This document shows, piece after piece, positions 15,001 through 26,760 of a DNA stretch of 64,000 nt. Position numbers and translations under genes: made by a program. Each line of letters begins with the position of its first letter. The stretch's first letter is position 1. The DNA is from Trichoplax sp. H2 (taxonomy: Eukaryota; Placozoa; Uniplacotomia; Trichoplacea): contig NOWV01000018.1 of NCBI GenBank assembly GCA_003344405.1, positions 682,001 to 746,000 of the forward strand. The letters run 5' to 3'. Below the pieces are notes generated by a model. It saw only the letters and a list, made by a program, of their open reading frames with translations. It was not told where the DNA came from and ran no database searches.

Positions 15001-18000
15001 AGGGAAAAAATGAAGTTTATCAAAGTGATAATGTCTTGTTAGCCATTCTTGCTAGCACAATATGGTTGTAACACAGTATTGGTACTAGCTAATTTAGTTA
15101 TTGAAGTTAATAAATTGTGGCAAGTTTGTTCAATGTCAATGGTAAATATCTCTATTTCAAAAATGAGCAATTCATTATTGCTTCTATTAGCTTCTAATCT
15201 TATGTGAGATCCACTCGCTACACTGTATAATCATATTAATGTTTAAGAGTACTCTTCTTATTTCTTGTATTTTTGATCGACAGGCCTTTAAGCTGTAGTA
15301 CAATTCGCTTAATGAACCCTCAAATTTTTATCTAAAACGACATTGCAAACCCATAGCCTATACTCTTATATAGCACTGATTTTTCCATTTCTGGTATTTC
15401 TTGATAGTAAAAGCATTTCAACTCGAATCAAATTGACTCTATAGTTACTTTCTCTTCAATTTTTGAATTTTTTTCTTTAAACTTTGATAGACAATACGGT
15501 AGTCAATCTTCATTTTACAGTACTTTATTTACTCTATATAACCTACTGTACACTTTCATACAGCACTGTTCTTCTTCTTTCTAGTATTTATTGATTCTAA
15601 AGTCTTTAAATTCTAGTAAAATTCACTGAATAGCCAATCTCTCTTCAATTCTTGAACTTTTTTACCTTAAGACTTGTGTAAAACTCATTACACAGTAAGT
15701 CTCCATTTGCTAACGCAAGGCCTGTCCTCGATTCCTACAGCACTACTATAAACTTTCAATTTCTCGTATTTCGCATTCTAAAAGTCTTTAAGCTCTAGTA
15801 AAATTTATAAAACGATAAATGTCTCTCTAAATTTCTAGAATTTTCATCCTGAAGCTTCTACAAAAGTCACTACACACAGTAGTCGATCTTTTACTTTATC
15901 TCCTCTATTCCCATAGTACCATTATTGCACTTCTTACATTTTTAATTCTGTCTTGAAACTCAATAGAATTCACTCAATAATTAATCGATCTTTGTCCATT
16001 CCTTGGAATTTTTAACGACTAAACAACCGTAAAAGTCTTTCGGTAGTTTATCTCCACTTTTATCCTCTCTCTTGGTTATAAATTATGTCTGTATTTTTTT
16101 CATTATCGGTATTACTTGCAGTTGTAAATCAGTTGGATTATTCCCACCCCCGACTTGGGAGACTGCCTGTAGTAGTCAGCATGGACAACATTTAATTACA
16201 GTACGTCATAAATTGATGTGTCTAGCCTCCGCTTCTAATATTTTTTAAAAGAGATTGTAATAACTTCATTCAAAATTTAAGTAGAGCAATAACTTGAATA
16301 AATCATGTATTAAAAAAAGAATCTGACTAGTAATCATTTCATCATTAATTTACCAGGTATCGGTAATCAGTTCAATTGCAATCACCATCTTGTTAGAGTT
16401 GTAATTATCGTAACCATGTCTACACTTTTCTACAACTATCAAAAGATTGTAATGTATAATCATGCTCCATTTTTAGAGATCAACAACAGGCATTTTATAG
16501 CGTTGTAACATCAGAGGAGACTATAGTCCTCAATAGTGAAGAATGATTTTAATCATGATAATTAGACTTGTAATTTGTTATGACGCTATTTGCTTTATCA
16601 ATAACGCCTAGTATTATTTTTTGTCTTGCAAAACTAAGTGAATTAGGACTAAACTAGTCTACTTGACGATAACAACTCTGCTTTAACTTCCGTTGTAGTT
16701 CAAGCAAGAATTGGATGACTGAATTTTTTAAAAAATTGCCAACATGAACGTGTTACAAAATGATCAATCATTCTCTTCCATTACTTTTCAATAGGACAGC
16801 CAGTTAAAAATGTCATCCCCAACACAGTGGAATATTAAGAAAATGTTTATGCTATCCATTCCCAATATTATTCTTGAGTGCATCAACTCGGTTGGAATCT
16901 ATCATGATGATTGCATAACGTATAATATATCCTTATGATAATTACATTACATTAATAATATTCAACTGGGCAAAACATATGATCGATGATATTATAGAAT
17001 TAAATAAGCAAATTGAATTCTCTATCCATTCTTTCGAAAATGAAATATCATTAATAAAACAAAATGAAGCAGAATGGTCAAACTTGATTTCATGTTTTTT
17101 AACCGGAAAGATTTCACCCAAAACTCCAATGAAATACTGGATAATATGCATGAAGAATAGAAATATGCATCATTAGGCCATGATCGATTTTCTATCCATG
17201 CAATAAAATACGATGAAATAGACGTGTAGCCGATATAGGAGTAAAAAGTAGAAAAACTGCACTTGGATAGAGTGGCTAACTCTAGCCATAGACTACTCGT
17301 AGGCTAGGATTGCATTCTATCCTTTTCATACACTGTACATTGATTGGCAAAATTTGAAGTTCAAATCTACTAAAGGAGATGTGAATAATTTAGCCATATT
17401 ATGAATTCAATCATTGACAGTTGTCATCGTTATTCGAAATAACTTGATCGTTGAGTATTTACCAAGTTAATGTTTTCACTTTAACTTTTCAATCATGGCT
17501 CGAGCAATAGAAGTAATACAATCTAGGTTCAATCTAATTTATCCACTTTACTGTATTTGGTTAGCTGTGCAAAAGATAGAGTAGCATTACCATACAGTCC
17601 AACTGGATTCTGTTTCGACTCAATATGACAATATTAACTTGTGATAATGTCCCTATCAATTAGCGTTTACAATGTTCAACGGACCGCTACAATCATTGAA
17701 ATCTTTGATAAGCAAGAACTGACATGGAATGAAGATAACAAAATAATCATATAATTCGCCATTTTACAGAGAAAGAAAAATGATATAATCGGTTCAAATT
17801 CATACCTGCTTCTCGTTATCCTTATTCCTCGGTACACATAACACGGGTTCGCAACAGCTGTTTTCCAGTAAGATAATTCCAGAGGCTTTATTGGAATTTT
17901 CACTTTCATAGCTGAATAATATATTTTGATATAAAACATACCAACGAGTTTGCCATTTACTTTTACCTGTTACTTGATCCGTAGTCACCTTTCGATGTAA

Positions 18001-18090
18001 TCTACCACTCGTTGTTGATTGAGTTCTAGCATTAGCTGACAACCAATTTAATTGGGCTTCGTTAACGCGCAATGATGGCGGGAATAGCAT
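1..18090 (-). CDS. RASGRF: Ras guanine-nucleotide exchange factor RasGRF (5' two-thirds; 3' end outside window)
   Basis: This gene encodes a RasGRF-type exchange factor, which in known family members activates Ras/Rac in response to calcium-calmodulin. I place 16 exons, all in frame: 18090-17806, 5360-5254, 5067-4920, 4856-4785, 4368-4115, 3536-3457, 3314-3238, 3151-3035, 2948-2838, 2660-2543, 1840-1662, 1261-1204, 1044-923, 806-742, 639-564 and 76 to beyond base 1 (648 residues visible). Domains in order: first PH about 45-131 ([12 protein letters not shown]), coiled coil about 132-200, IQ motif about 205-220 ([15 protein letters not shown]), DH about 235-425 (ending [14 protein letters not shown]), second PH about 440-576, then the start of the REM domain ([22 protein letters not shown]). 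The catalytic RasGEF (CDC25) domain must lie outside the window. The start ATG is preceded by an in-frame TAG 15 nt upstream. Identity rests on long recalled alignment to vertebrate RASGRF1/2; a single ancestral-type gene is likely. Confidence 0.93.
3600..4090. repeat. Tandem array in RASGRF intron 5, unit about 100 nt, five copies
   Basis: Five diverged copies can be anchored on the motif AACTTGAATATATTTAGCA at about 3625, 3717, 3818, 3929 and 4029. Each is followed by a form of AGAAATTTAGT and a GA/AGAAG stretch. Spacing is 92-111 nt. The array fills nearly the whole intron (3537-4114). Confidence 0.75.
4370..4784. repeat. Tandem array in RASGRF intron 4, unit about 120 nt, about three copies
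   Basis: Copies share GTTATAAAA at 4461, 4575 and 4703, and two share TTTCATTTTATGAAA. The string AATCTAATA(A)GG occurs at the real exon-5 acceptor (4365-4377), at 4616-4627 and at 4768-4780. On the minus strand the repeated string is the 3' splice site itself (CTATTAG then ATT). Confidence 0.7.
6290..6740. repeat. Decayed tandem repeat in RASGRF intron 1, three copies
   Basis: Three related stretches begin near 6376, 6487 and 6645, each with a form of GGAA(T/G)(C/T)ATAATC(T/C)T followed by TTTG(A/G)CT. Shared flanks (AAATGGAA..GATT) repeat near 6320 and 6560. Copies are strongly diverged. Confidence 0.5.
7130..7860. repeat. Tandem repeat with palindromic hairpin core, unit about 125 nt
   Basis: At least four copies carry an inverted repeat: AATCAAG, then GAAGGAAA facing TTTCCTTC, then CTTGATT. 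They lie at 7263-7301, 7552-7590, 7674-7713 and 7807-7845; a decayed fifth lies near 7138. The copy at 7263 contains an 18-bp perfect palindrome centred on AGATCT. Flanks such as ATTATGCC(A)TAAAA and TGAGAAATAACTAGAAT also repeat, so these are genuine tandem units and not chance palindromes. Confidence 0.8.
8960..9680. repeat. Decayed tandem repeat in RASGRF intron 1, unit about 190 nt
   Basis: The string TTAGATCA(G/A)TAAAAGCAAT occurs near 9196 and 9571, with a weaker relative (ATGAAAAGCAATTTTA) near 9412. Matching upstream segments carry a (T/C)ATTTC..TTAGTAAA(T/G)CAA form. Spacing is about 160-210 nt. Confidence 0.45.
10430..11560. repeat. Tandem array in RASGRF intron 1, unit about 230 nt, five copies
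   Basis: The strongest anchor is GAATTCTTAATCTACTGTAT followed by CGCTCG(T/C)ATTCAAT, at about 10800, 11033 and 11251, with decayed forms near 10560 and 11501. Each copy also holds GAATACTGATTCTC(A/T)CCATGA-like and GTCCGCTCAT-like segments. Spacing is 218-252 nt. Confidence 0.75.
11600..12300. repeat. Two- to three-copy repeat, unit about 275 nt
   Basis: Two segments at about 11803-11925 and 12081-12210 share CCATTTC(C/T)AA, then TATCAT(C/A)G, GATGATAAAGTG(G/A)(A)AAAA, TCC(A/T)CTG(T/C)ATCCAAAT and TCGTTCATTT. A weaker third copy precedes them near 11620. They look like a diverged extension of the array just upstream. Confidence 0.6.
12600..12855. repeat. Two-copy tandem repeat, unit about 125 nt
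   Basis: The blocks near 12610-12720 and 12730-12850 both read in order TACTA(T/C), TT(T/C)GATCG(C/T)CTATTT, TATCAA(C/T)G(A/G)GAAAAT(G/A)ATAACTAAA and AAATTAA(T)TC(T/C)TT. Confidence 0.6.
13890..14580. repeat. Tandem array in RASGRF intron 1, unit about 115 nt, six copies
   Basis: The anchor AATTAAAGACTAAATGACGA followed by TTGTGAAA recurs with changes near 13903, 14029, 14246, 14360 and 14484, with a truncated copy near 14135. The linked segments AACAGACCATTTTACAAAG and GCATGC(A)(T/G)GTCTAAC also recur. Confidence 0.75.
15250..16090. repeat. Tandem array in RASGRF intron 1, unit about 185 nt, five copies
   Basis: Copies near 15261, 15389, 15580, 15762 and 15940 share a T(C/T)T(A/G)GTATTT element, AAAGTCTTTAA(A/G)(T/C)TCTAGTA and AATTCACT(G/C)AATA. 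Each is followed by a pyrimidine-rich TCTCTTCAATT element and a GTAGTC(A/G)ATCTTCAT-like element. Confidence 0.7.
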
Positions 18091-21000
18091 ATTGACTTCT
18101 TTCTACTCGATGCGTTATCGGCACACTAAACCACGATAGAAATTGACTGGATGTTGTCTTCCTTCACAAAAGCTTGAAAACACAGATGTGTGTACAAGAT
18201 TGCACATATGTAGACGAAATTGCAACGATGAATTAATAATCACAATAGTCCGACAAAAAAATTTCGACGGCGTGGATGAAAAGGGGAGAAAAAAAATATT
18301 TGCAGGTTAATCTCTCTTTCTCTTTCTCTCTGTTGGAATAATTCTGTGGTATGACAAAATTGAAATAAAGCTAAATGGACTAGCCTAAAGGCGAAAAAAT
18401 AGAGATAGGTTGGATTATAAACGTGCAAGACAATAACTCTTTGAGTTAGTAGATACTTAAAAGTGAAATACCACTGTTGTGGATATCTATTACTGCGATG
18501 TACAGTAGACTATAGAGTAATCCAAGCTAACGGGTCAAAAAAATGGAATAAGGAAATACACTACAGCTTTGTCAATACAACGCATGAACAATATCAGCTA
18601 CTGTAGTTGTATAAAAAGCAGTTTGAATTCTAATAATAAATAGGTAAAGTATTAAGAATGTAGAATAATAGCTACAGTTTACTTTACCACCTGATTTTTA
18701 CCAAATTGTTTTCTCTGCAAGTTAATTCTATTAATTATTATTATAATTATAGAAAATTGTAGATACTGTGCCTTTACAGTATGGAAGTTCTCAAAAAAAA
18801 AAAATGGCCATTTCAACGATGAAAATGCAATTGATCGGATTTTTAACCATCTTGATTGAACTAACGGTATTGTATGTTTACGCTGAATAGGATCGATGAA
18901 AACTGCCGGTAGTACAGTGTTGAAAATTGGAAATTTGGTTAGCATATTGTCATCATTTGTATTTTTATTTTCCATAGCTAAATGGCTACAATACCGTTCT
19001 ACTCCTATCATTCATCGATTCATAACGGGTATAATACGATGGTAAGGAGAGACCACCGAGGTAAGAAGAAAACGAAGAGGGGGGGGGGGAAATAAACTAC
19101 ACAATCTTTATCCTTTCTTTTCTACTAGTATAGAATGTAGACATCGATGGAATGCTTACATCATTCCTAATTTGAACTACTCAATCATTTAACGTAGTAG
19201 ATCGTTGATTTAATCAGTAGGCTATAAAATATCAACAAAAATATCCATACCCTAAATTGGACGCGCTAAATTTTACCGGCTGTCCAATCCGTAATATCTT
19301 GAAATAGTTTTACAGCTTGTTTGCCTACTTGGATAGCCTTGGAAAGTGTTACTTGCTTGCCCTTGTTTTCTCTCTCTCTCTTCACTTTGAAAAGTTGGAA
19401 ACTGATAGTGTTTTATATTAAACAGATTAGAAAATATGTAAATGAAAATAATAGCAAAATAGAAGGGGATACCTATTGTTGTCAAGAGGACAAAAGGCCA
19501 TGATGGCGTAATCTGTTCTTGGTCAAGAAGCTTTCACTGATTTTACTCTTTATAGATAGAGTCTAGTATAGCTTAAAGAGTAGTGATTGATAACCGAGTT
19601 GTTAAATTCAATTGATTCTAGCCATGATAGCTGGAATGGAGAGAAAAGATCTCTTTGTGTTTAATTATAATTAGTACTTTTGCCTTAGGCTGGTTAGCGA
19701 AAGCGTAGTTACAAATTTGATTATGCCAAATGAGTCAATTCAAGTCATTCTTGTAGACGTATATATTACAATCTACTCAATTTAGTATGGTGTTAGCTCA
19801 CCATGATACCTTTTTCATCAAATCGATCATGGGTTTCTATACAAATTTTTAACTTAGTCAGGGAGATTATGCCACAATCACGGCTAAACACCATCCTACT
19901 CTACCAATGCGTACACGGTACTTTACAATGGATATAGACTATATAAGATATAGTATACGATGATGGCACTACTCAGTAAACTATATTTACTGTTATATAA
20001 TTTTAATTGAGCTACCTGCATACAAGTAACATTTTTCGCTCAGAAGATTTCCCTCTCCCTCCCCCCCCCCAAATAAAAAGAAGAAAAATTCTTATACGTA
20101 AATATCCAACTCTGGGTCGCATACAGTCTTAAAGCTATTAATGTGATGGATTGGAACCCCAATTTACTTTATAGAGAGTATATTATTAAGGGTATAAAAC
20201 CCTGTTGGCAATCGTAATATTTTATTTTGCAGCTACAGCCTCCGTATCTATTAGGAAACGATGTACAACATGTATTCCCAAATGAGGTTTGGCTCTAAAC
20301 TGAACGTAGTCCTAGTTTCACCATTGGTGAAAAAAAATATCCATTTTTATCCAAGCTGAAATCTAACATGCAGCACCTTTTATGAATTCTATCCAACTTG
20401 ATAGGCAACGATAGGCTTTTTATAGTAGTATATTATTTATTCATTTCTAATGATAAAGCTCTCATAGCGAACTAGAAGGCTTATATTGGCATATTAAAGA
20501 CGATGGTACGATAGTTTGTCTATTAATAAAGCTCTTTATATACTGTAGACATAGGAATTCAATACAGATAAATTGCAGCAGTAGTATCTTTACAAGCGAA
20601 ATCGCGATCCACGTAGCAAAGCCCAAATAGTTGGAGATGTAATACGCTTATGTTATGATGACGGTGCAATAAATGATCTTTTATTTTCCACTGCTAAGGA
20701 AAGAATGCTCTATCTTACTGGTAATAATTATAAAATAAGCATCTATAAAGTCAAATTTGAGTACAATGCTAACGTTGATTCGCCGTAGCTCGATGATATT
20801 TGACATGCTATAAACTATCGGAAGAAGATAGACGAAGTATTACATTACAATGTACAATAAATCATAGATGAGAAGGATTGTCCGCTAGCTGAATATATAT
20901 GATGCACTTTAAGTAGTTTTATACGAGAAGATAAATCCTATCCTGCACAATTTATATACAGTGTCTGCAGCAGGACATTTTATCTATTCTATCAATTTCA

Positions 21001-24000
21001 GTACTAGAGGAAAACTCTTATTAAACTTGCCAGTATAGCATATTAGAAAGATTACTTTTCAAACCCTGTGGCTGCACAAAACTACATCCATAGAGTAATT
21101 ATAAATCATAGAATCAATTATTCTAAATCTAAATACCCAAGTTGACTGTGATTATAACATAATTACCATTACTGACTAATAACTATTACTGCAGTAACAA
21201 TCACCATCATATGCTTCGATAATTAACATTAACAGGTACAATGACTCTTTCTTTACTGCTTTTAAATATTTAACATCTACTGCAACAATATTAAATTCAC
21301 CGATTGAATCAAGAAGAGTCATAACATTAGTGATGGAAGGATTAAAATCATTTCATTTGTTTATGGCAAAAATAGGCTGACATCACCACCTTCCTTGAGG
21401 TGGAAGAAAGAATAAGTTTCTGGACTCTAATCTGTGAATCACTAATATCATTCCATCTATGAAATTTCATCAAAATTGATACTAAAGAGGAGAATGTATA
21501 CGCTTGATGAAGATAGTTATATTTTACAATTTGTATGACAGAATCTTTGCATTTCACATAATGACATTCATCTTTACAACGCCCTTTAAGCATTCGAGAC
21601 ATCCAAATTTCCAACAGATAGAATACTAGAATAGTAATCTTTTATTAATTAGGGTTACAAAGTACTTGGAGTATAATTGTATATTCTATCGTCATCATTG
21701 CGTTTATGATAGAAAGCATAATAGAGATTAATTCATTTACCCCATCTGACTTATACATTAGTAGAAATGAAAGAACTAACTCAATGGCAGAAATCTTTAC
21801 CCTATAGAAAGGTATTGTATACAAGTTTATTTTCGGTTTATGCTATTGCAATCTCAATGCTATTAAAGAATATCATGTCCATCTATTTATTCGGCTATGG
21901 CAAGAATCTAAATTGAATTATCAATGACAATAATACAGTACGCGCGATACTAAAAGTTTTTCTTCCATATTCCCTTTTGCTGGCGACTATCTATATTATG
22001 ATATACTAAAGTTCTCAATTCTCCTTAACCTTATATTCGGCATTGGATATCTGTGGACTCGTTAACTTATTCAGTATCCGATTGATGATCAACAAATCTG
22101 TTAATTATAATGAGTACAATTCTTATTTTACATACACAACAATACAAATAATAAATAATCACGTTGAAAAAGTTAAATTCTTTCTGCCTATTTTGTCGTC
22201 TGTCTACGCAAAGGTGTCATTTTGGCCTTTATTCTTTCACTTGTCTATATAGAACTGATCCTTTCTATCAGAATAGATCAGTTTTTCTTTCAAGTATTAC
22301 AGATAATGAAGCAAATGTACGAAGTATCATCATTGTTGAGTTAAGCTAATGAAATGGGCATTTTTTTCCTTGATCATCTTTTTTCTCTACAAATACGATC
22401 ACCTAAGATAAAGTTACAAGTTCTTGAAGATATAATAGGTAGAGAAATGAGATGATCGTAGATCATAAAGCAAATGCAATGCAACAAACATAATTAGACT
22501 TATTGGATCCCTGTTTTTTCTTTAGGGCATATTAAATATATCGTTATTAGAAGTACGAGAAGAGAAGGAGAATTGAATACAGAATAATATAGTATTTTAG
22601 ATAATGAAAGCGTTACGAAATTATCGTAAGCTAGTAGTGCAGCAATTATAGTAGTAGTGTTTAAATATTGATTAGTCCATTTTCTCTTCTACTTTACAAT
22701 TGCCATTATTGCGATACAATACTTGCAATAATTGGAAAGATAAAAAATGAAAAGCTCACGTAAAAGGTTGCTGTTTCTGGCATCTATCTCTGAGATCTCC
22801 AGAATTTACATAGTGGCAAGAAAATTGAGGGTAACTACAAATTATTTTTACCAAGAATCAGAATAATAGCAAATTTATACGGTATGGGCATAATATATGA
22901 TACTTGATAAAAATCGGATAAAGGTCAAATTACTAGCATACCCGCATATACGCGTATGTAGTGTACATGCACTTTAGATTACTTAAATAAAATCATCGTC
23001 CATCATCAACTCGGTACACTGTCCTCGCTAAGCATAGAACACTGTATAGACTATAACTATCTTGACCTTCTTATATCGAGAACAACTGAGAATGTCCACC
23101 CATGCATGCATATGCATAGTTGAAACAGATGAGAAATAAAAAATAACAAAGCATCAATAGCTTAATAATTACAATTAATTATATCCAACTGTTCAAATCT
23201 ATCCTACGATGGTCGACAATTTAATTTTTAGAATCAATAATAATAATTTGATTGATAACGTCACCAGCCACCTGGTTGTGATGAATTGAGTTTTGTCTTG
23301 TACTTTATTATAATAATTTCAAAATCAGAACAATTTAGAAATTATAAACGATACATTCTAGTATAATGTATCACTGTAATTGTTCAAAAAATGATGACTG
23401 GAATGATATTAGTATCCCAGCCATCTATAGATCTCGAAATTTTTTATGGACTTTAAAAACGATCTTATTATTTTGCTAATGTATATAAAATTAGCAATAT
23501 ATTAATATCATCAGATTTAAAATATTGTGCAGTTGTGTGGTTTATTTCAGTCCTTGCTAAGAATTTGCGCTTAGAACAGGGAGCATTTTGAGTAGCGAAA
23601 TTGCAGTATATGAATTAGTCTAACTCTAATGATATAATATATAGAGATTTGTTTTAATACGTATGATTAGTTTATATTCTACTGATGTGTTAGTAGTAGC
23701 AGGTTTTGCATCCTGATAGTCTCGTATACCATTTGTTTTACATTGCTGTTGTTGATTTTATCATACCACGTATATACTGAAAGCTATTGTTTATATCAAA
23801 TAAGAAAATAGTATGCGTTTAGAATATGATACTGATAACTAGATAGGATCAAATAGAAATTGAAATGTAGATGTTGCAACTTTGGCTTATAGGAGATGTA
23901 ATGCGTTAATTACACCTAAGAAGTCAATCTACTATACGATGACAGGGCATGAGAGCAGTCGTTAATGGATGCTATCTATAATTGGATGGCAAAGATTAGG

Positions 24001-26483
24001 TAGCCAATAGCAAATAAATAAATGTAATTTGATAATATTACAAAGTTGATGCAATTAATCTACTATACTGTATTCAAATATTAAAGTATTGTAATGAATC
24101 GAAGATACATTTTATTATTTTAAAAACGATTGTAAAGAATCTGTAAAGTTAGAAATTTTAATTTAATAGCAGAAAGAAATATCAAGTTATATATAATATT
24201 ATAATGAATAAACGGGTAAAACATTCTTGCAAAATACCAACATTAATTACAATATAATCTAAGTTTCCTCTTCGTTTCCAACTAAACGTTTTTGTTTTGG
24301 CATCAATATTAGATTAACACTATTGTTAGAGCCAATATACAATCTTAACGTATAAAGCAAAATACAAGGGTTAGTATGCGGGTAAGGAGATTTCGCGAAT
24401 TCATCTTGTCGGAGGCTCAAATCAACGTTTAATATTTAATACATATACTTTTAGTATGAGTCTAGAATGAGTAACCCTTAATCAATATTGCTGATACTTA
24501 TGAAGGACTGATTGCAATAAGAGTATTTAATTATACTACTGAATAGTGAGAATTAATGAAATATGATAAAATATAATGTTACTCTTTCAGACATATAGAT
24601 TTTATCTTTTAAATTTTTTATCACTTTACGATACAGCAATTTAATTTTACTTTACATAATTATGACAACATATATTATCAAAGATTAGTCATTATCTTCT
24701 ACAAAATTATAAACTAAAAGTGAATCTGCCCTATAAATTTACCGTCATAATTTAAAACAACATTAAAGTTGTAAGCATGTATATCACTTATGATTAACTT
24801 ATTATCATCATTTAAGATATGATGTAGGGGAAAATGTCTCCATTGCTGAATTATTACTAAATTTACATTATTACTCATTCTAAGAGAAATTATTCTTCAG
24901 GTAAACAAAAGCCATAGTCGCCATTATTTTACTTTATTCCGTGAACTCTTTAAGGCGAAAGCCAGTAGCATTTTGATAAATGATCATTCCTGGAATATAG
25001 CTACAACTTCTTGTAATTATTGCATTAATTATAATTAATAACTTAATCAGCGATATACAGTATTAAGTTAAGTAGTATTGTATGACACGTTGCTTTATGT
25101 TAAGGATCACTGATAAAAGTGAAGGCCTTAACATGATGTAATTAGTCCTTGACTAGATACTTTTTGGAATATTAATTATAGATATAATTTAGAGCATGAT
25201 ATATTAAATTTTGCAAAATTAAAATTAAAATTTCGTATTGTCTCCTTTATGTAGTTCTCAGTGTTTCACTTAGTCAAGTAAGCAAGCTGTTGTAACATGT
25301 AGCATTTGTAAATCAATCCATTTACTGAAAAATAGGGTCTTAAGCTGTCATAGTTGCATAACAGTAAAATGAATGTCAATAGACTTATTCCTATCATTTT
25401 ATGGAGGTTTTGGAGGCTAATCATTGTGATTTAGTTGTTTACTATACGTACGTTCGAGCAATATTATAGGTTTTTATTTGTTCTATTTAACTTTTATTGA
25501 GAGGGGTGGTGGGAAAGGAAAGTTTTTAAAGCACAAATAAACGAAAGCAATTTGGTTTATTAATTAAACCTTCATATAAATACCTATCATAATATAGTGT
25601 CCTGTTATTATTTTAATTACTGTCTATATACGAGTACAACACAGTATACCATACATCATTGGAATGCTTTACGTAATACAGTGCTGTAAAACAAGTTTTA
25701 GAATGTAATGGAAAAGCGCTATAAGAAGTTATTGAGAGAATTCTTTGAGCAATGACTGCATAATGATCATTTTGGATTGGCTGGCAATTTTAGTACATCA
25801 GTCCAGCTTGTATTGGCATATTTTTGAATGTTCACTATTATAGCACATTACTGTTATATTAATTATTAGAACATCATTTCACATATATCAATCATCTCAC
25901 TAGACTAGCCTATGATAAACGAAGATGATTGTATTCCTAACAATTAGTCATTTATTGCAGCTTAAATCCAATCTACTGCTGTCAGAACTATTTACAACGC
26001 TGTTACAGCATGCTGTATTCCGGGCCTAATACAATTCTAATTGGAAGCCAGTTGTGTGGTATTCTCGGTTAGTATCTTATTAGTTAAATGCTTAATTGAT
26101 CATGTAAAATTTTGCATTTAATATATTGGCCATCTAGTATATCGTATAACATAACGAGGCAAGTCCAGATTAATAAATATAATAACAATAACGTTATATT
26201 ATAATTATGCACGTTATTATCAGTAAAATATATCGTGCATGTTGTTAACGGGAATCACTGCTCCTAAAGTCTAATACGCAACGTATGAGATGATGATATT
26301 CCGTTTGCTATTGTCGGCTAATCACAGACATACTGTACTCGTATACGTGTGCAATGTATACCGAAAAAAAGGATCATATAGTGACTAATATCCATTTTAT
26401 TTATTTATCCTGCCACTCAGTAATAATGATTGCATGCATGCTATATAATACTGTAGTCCAGAGGAGATGAAGCAAAAAGATAG
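18091..26483. other. 8.4 kb gene-poor stretch upstream of RASGRF
   Basis: I find no coding exon chain here. It must include the promoter and 5' UTR of RASGRF just above 18090. A 10-base G run lies near 19081-19090 and a 10-base C run near 20061-20071. A purine/pyrimidine CT-rich patch (GAGAGAAAG-type) lies near 18308-18332, and another near 19368-19382. Open frames of about 60-110 codons (for example 18679-19011 minus and 21348-21614 minus) show no recognisable domain and no adjoining exons, so I do not call them. Confidence 0.6.
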
Positions 26484-26500
26484 AAAAAAAAATTAAAAAA
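26484..26500 (-). terminator. Pol III T-run terminator of tRNA-Ala
   Basis: Reading out of the tRNA on the minus strand, two A residues are followed by six T residues, two A residues and nine T residues. This is a strong RNA polymerase III stop. Confidence 0.85.
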
Positions 26501-26502
26501 TT

Positions 26503-26575
26503 TGGAGAATCCGGGTATCGATCCCGGTACCTCTCGCATGCTAAGCGAGCGCTCTACCATGTGAGCTAATTCCCC
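26503..26575 (-). tRNA. tRNA-Ala (anticodon AGC)
   Basis: On the minus strand the sequence folds into a standard 73-nt cloverleaf. The acceptor stem is GGGGAAT paired with ATTCTCC (one G-U pair) plus discriminator A. The D arm carries the A box TAGCTCACATGG. The anticodon stem CTCGC/GCGAG encloses loop TTAGCAT with anticodon AGC. The T arm contains the B box around GGGATCGATACCC. There is no intron. An open frame through it, reading ELAHMVERSLSMREVPGSIPG in part, is the familiar spurious translation of a tRNA-Ala. Confidence 0.97.
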
Positions 26576-26636
26576 TTCCTGATAATACTGTAAAAAATTT
26601 TGTATATAATTAGTATGAAATAAGTGCACCTATTGA

Positions 26637-26760
26637 CACAAGCTTTGTTACCGAGTACAGTACTGGCAGTCAGTTATACAGTACAGTACTGTAGCTGTAC
26701 TGTACTGTACTGTACAGTGTACTGTAATAGTCCATGGTACAGTACCGTATCGTAACGGCC
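26637..26760. repeat. TGTAC/GTACA palindromic microsatellite cluster
   Basis: The stretch is made of overlapping GTACAGTACTGTAC-type strings, self-complementary in many registers, between the tRNA and the IDH2 gene. It belongs to the same repeat class as 55.3-57.1 kb. Confidence 0.8.

Larger units (their letters stand above)
5361..17805 (-). other. 12.4 kb first intron of RASGRF, rich in decayed tandem arrays
   Basis: The first intron separates the codon for residue 95 from the rest of the first PH domain. Its donor is CAG followed by GTATG (17805-17801) and its acceptor ends CTTTCTAG at 5361. It is far longer than the other introns of this gene, which are mostly 50-600 nt. I see no exon of another gene in it. 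Much of it is a series of separate local tandem arrays listed individually below; between them is AT-rich sequence without recognisable features. Confidence 0.85.

Noticed and set aside
18679-19011. 110-codon minus-strand open frame upstream of RASGRF
   Set aside because: It contains runs of Phe and Ile from homopolymer sequence, no recognisable domain and no adjoining exons.
26441-26629. 62-codon minus-strand open frame containing ELAHMVERSLSMREVPGSIPG
   Set aside because: It is the translation of the tRNA-Ala(AGC) gene, a common false protein.
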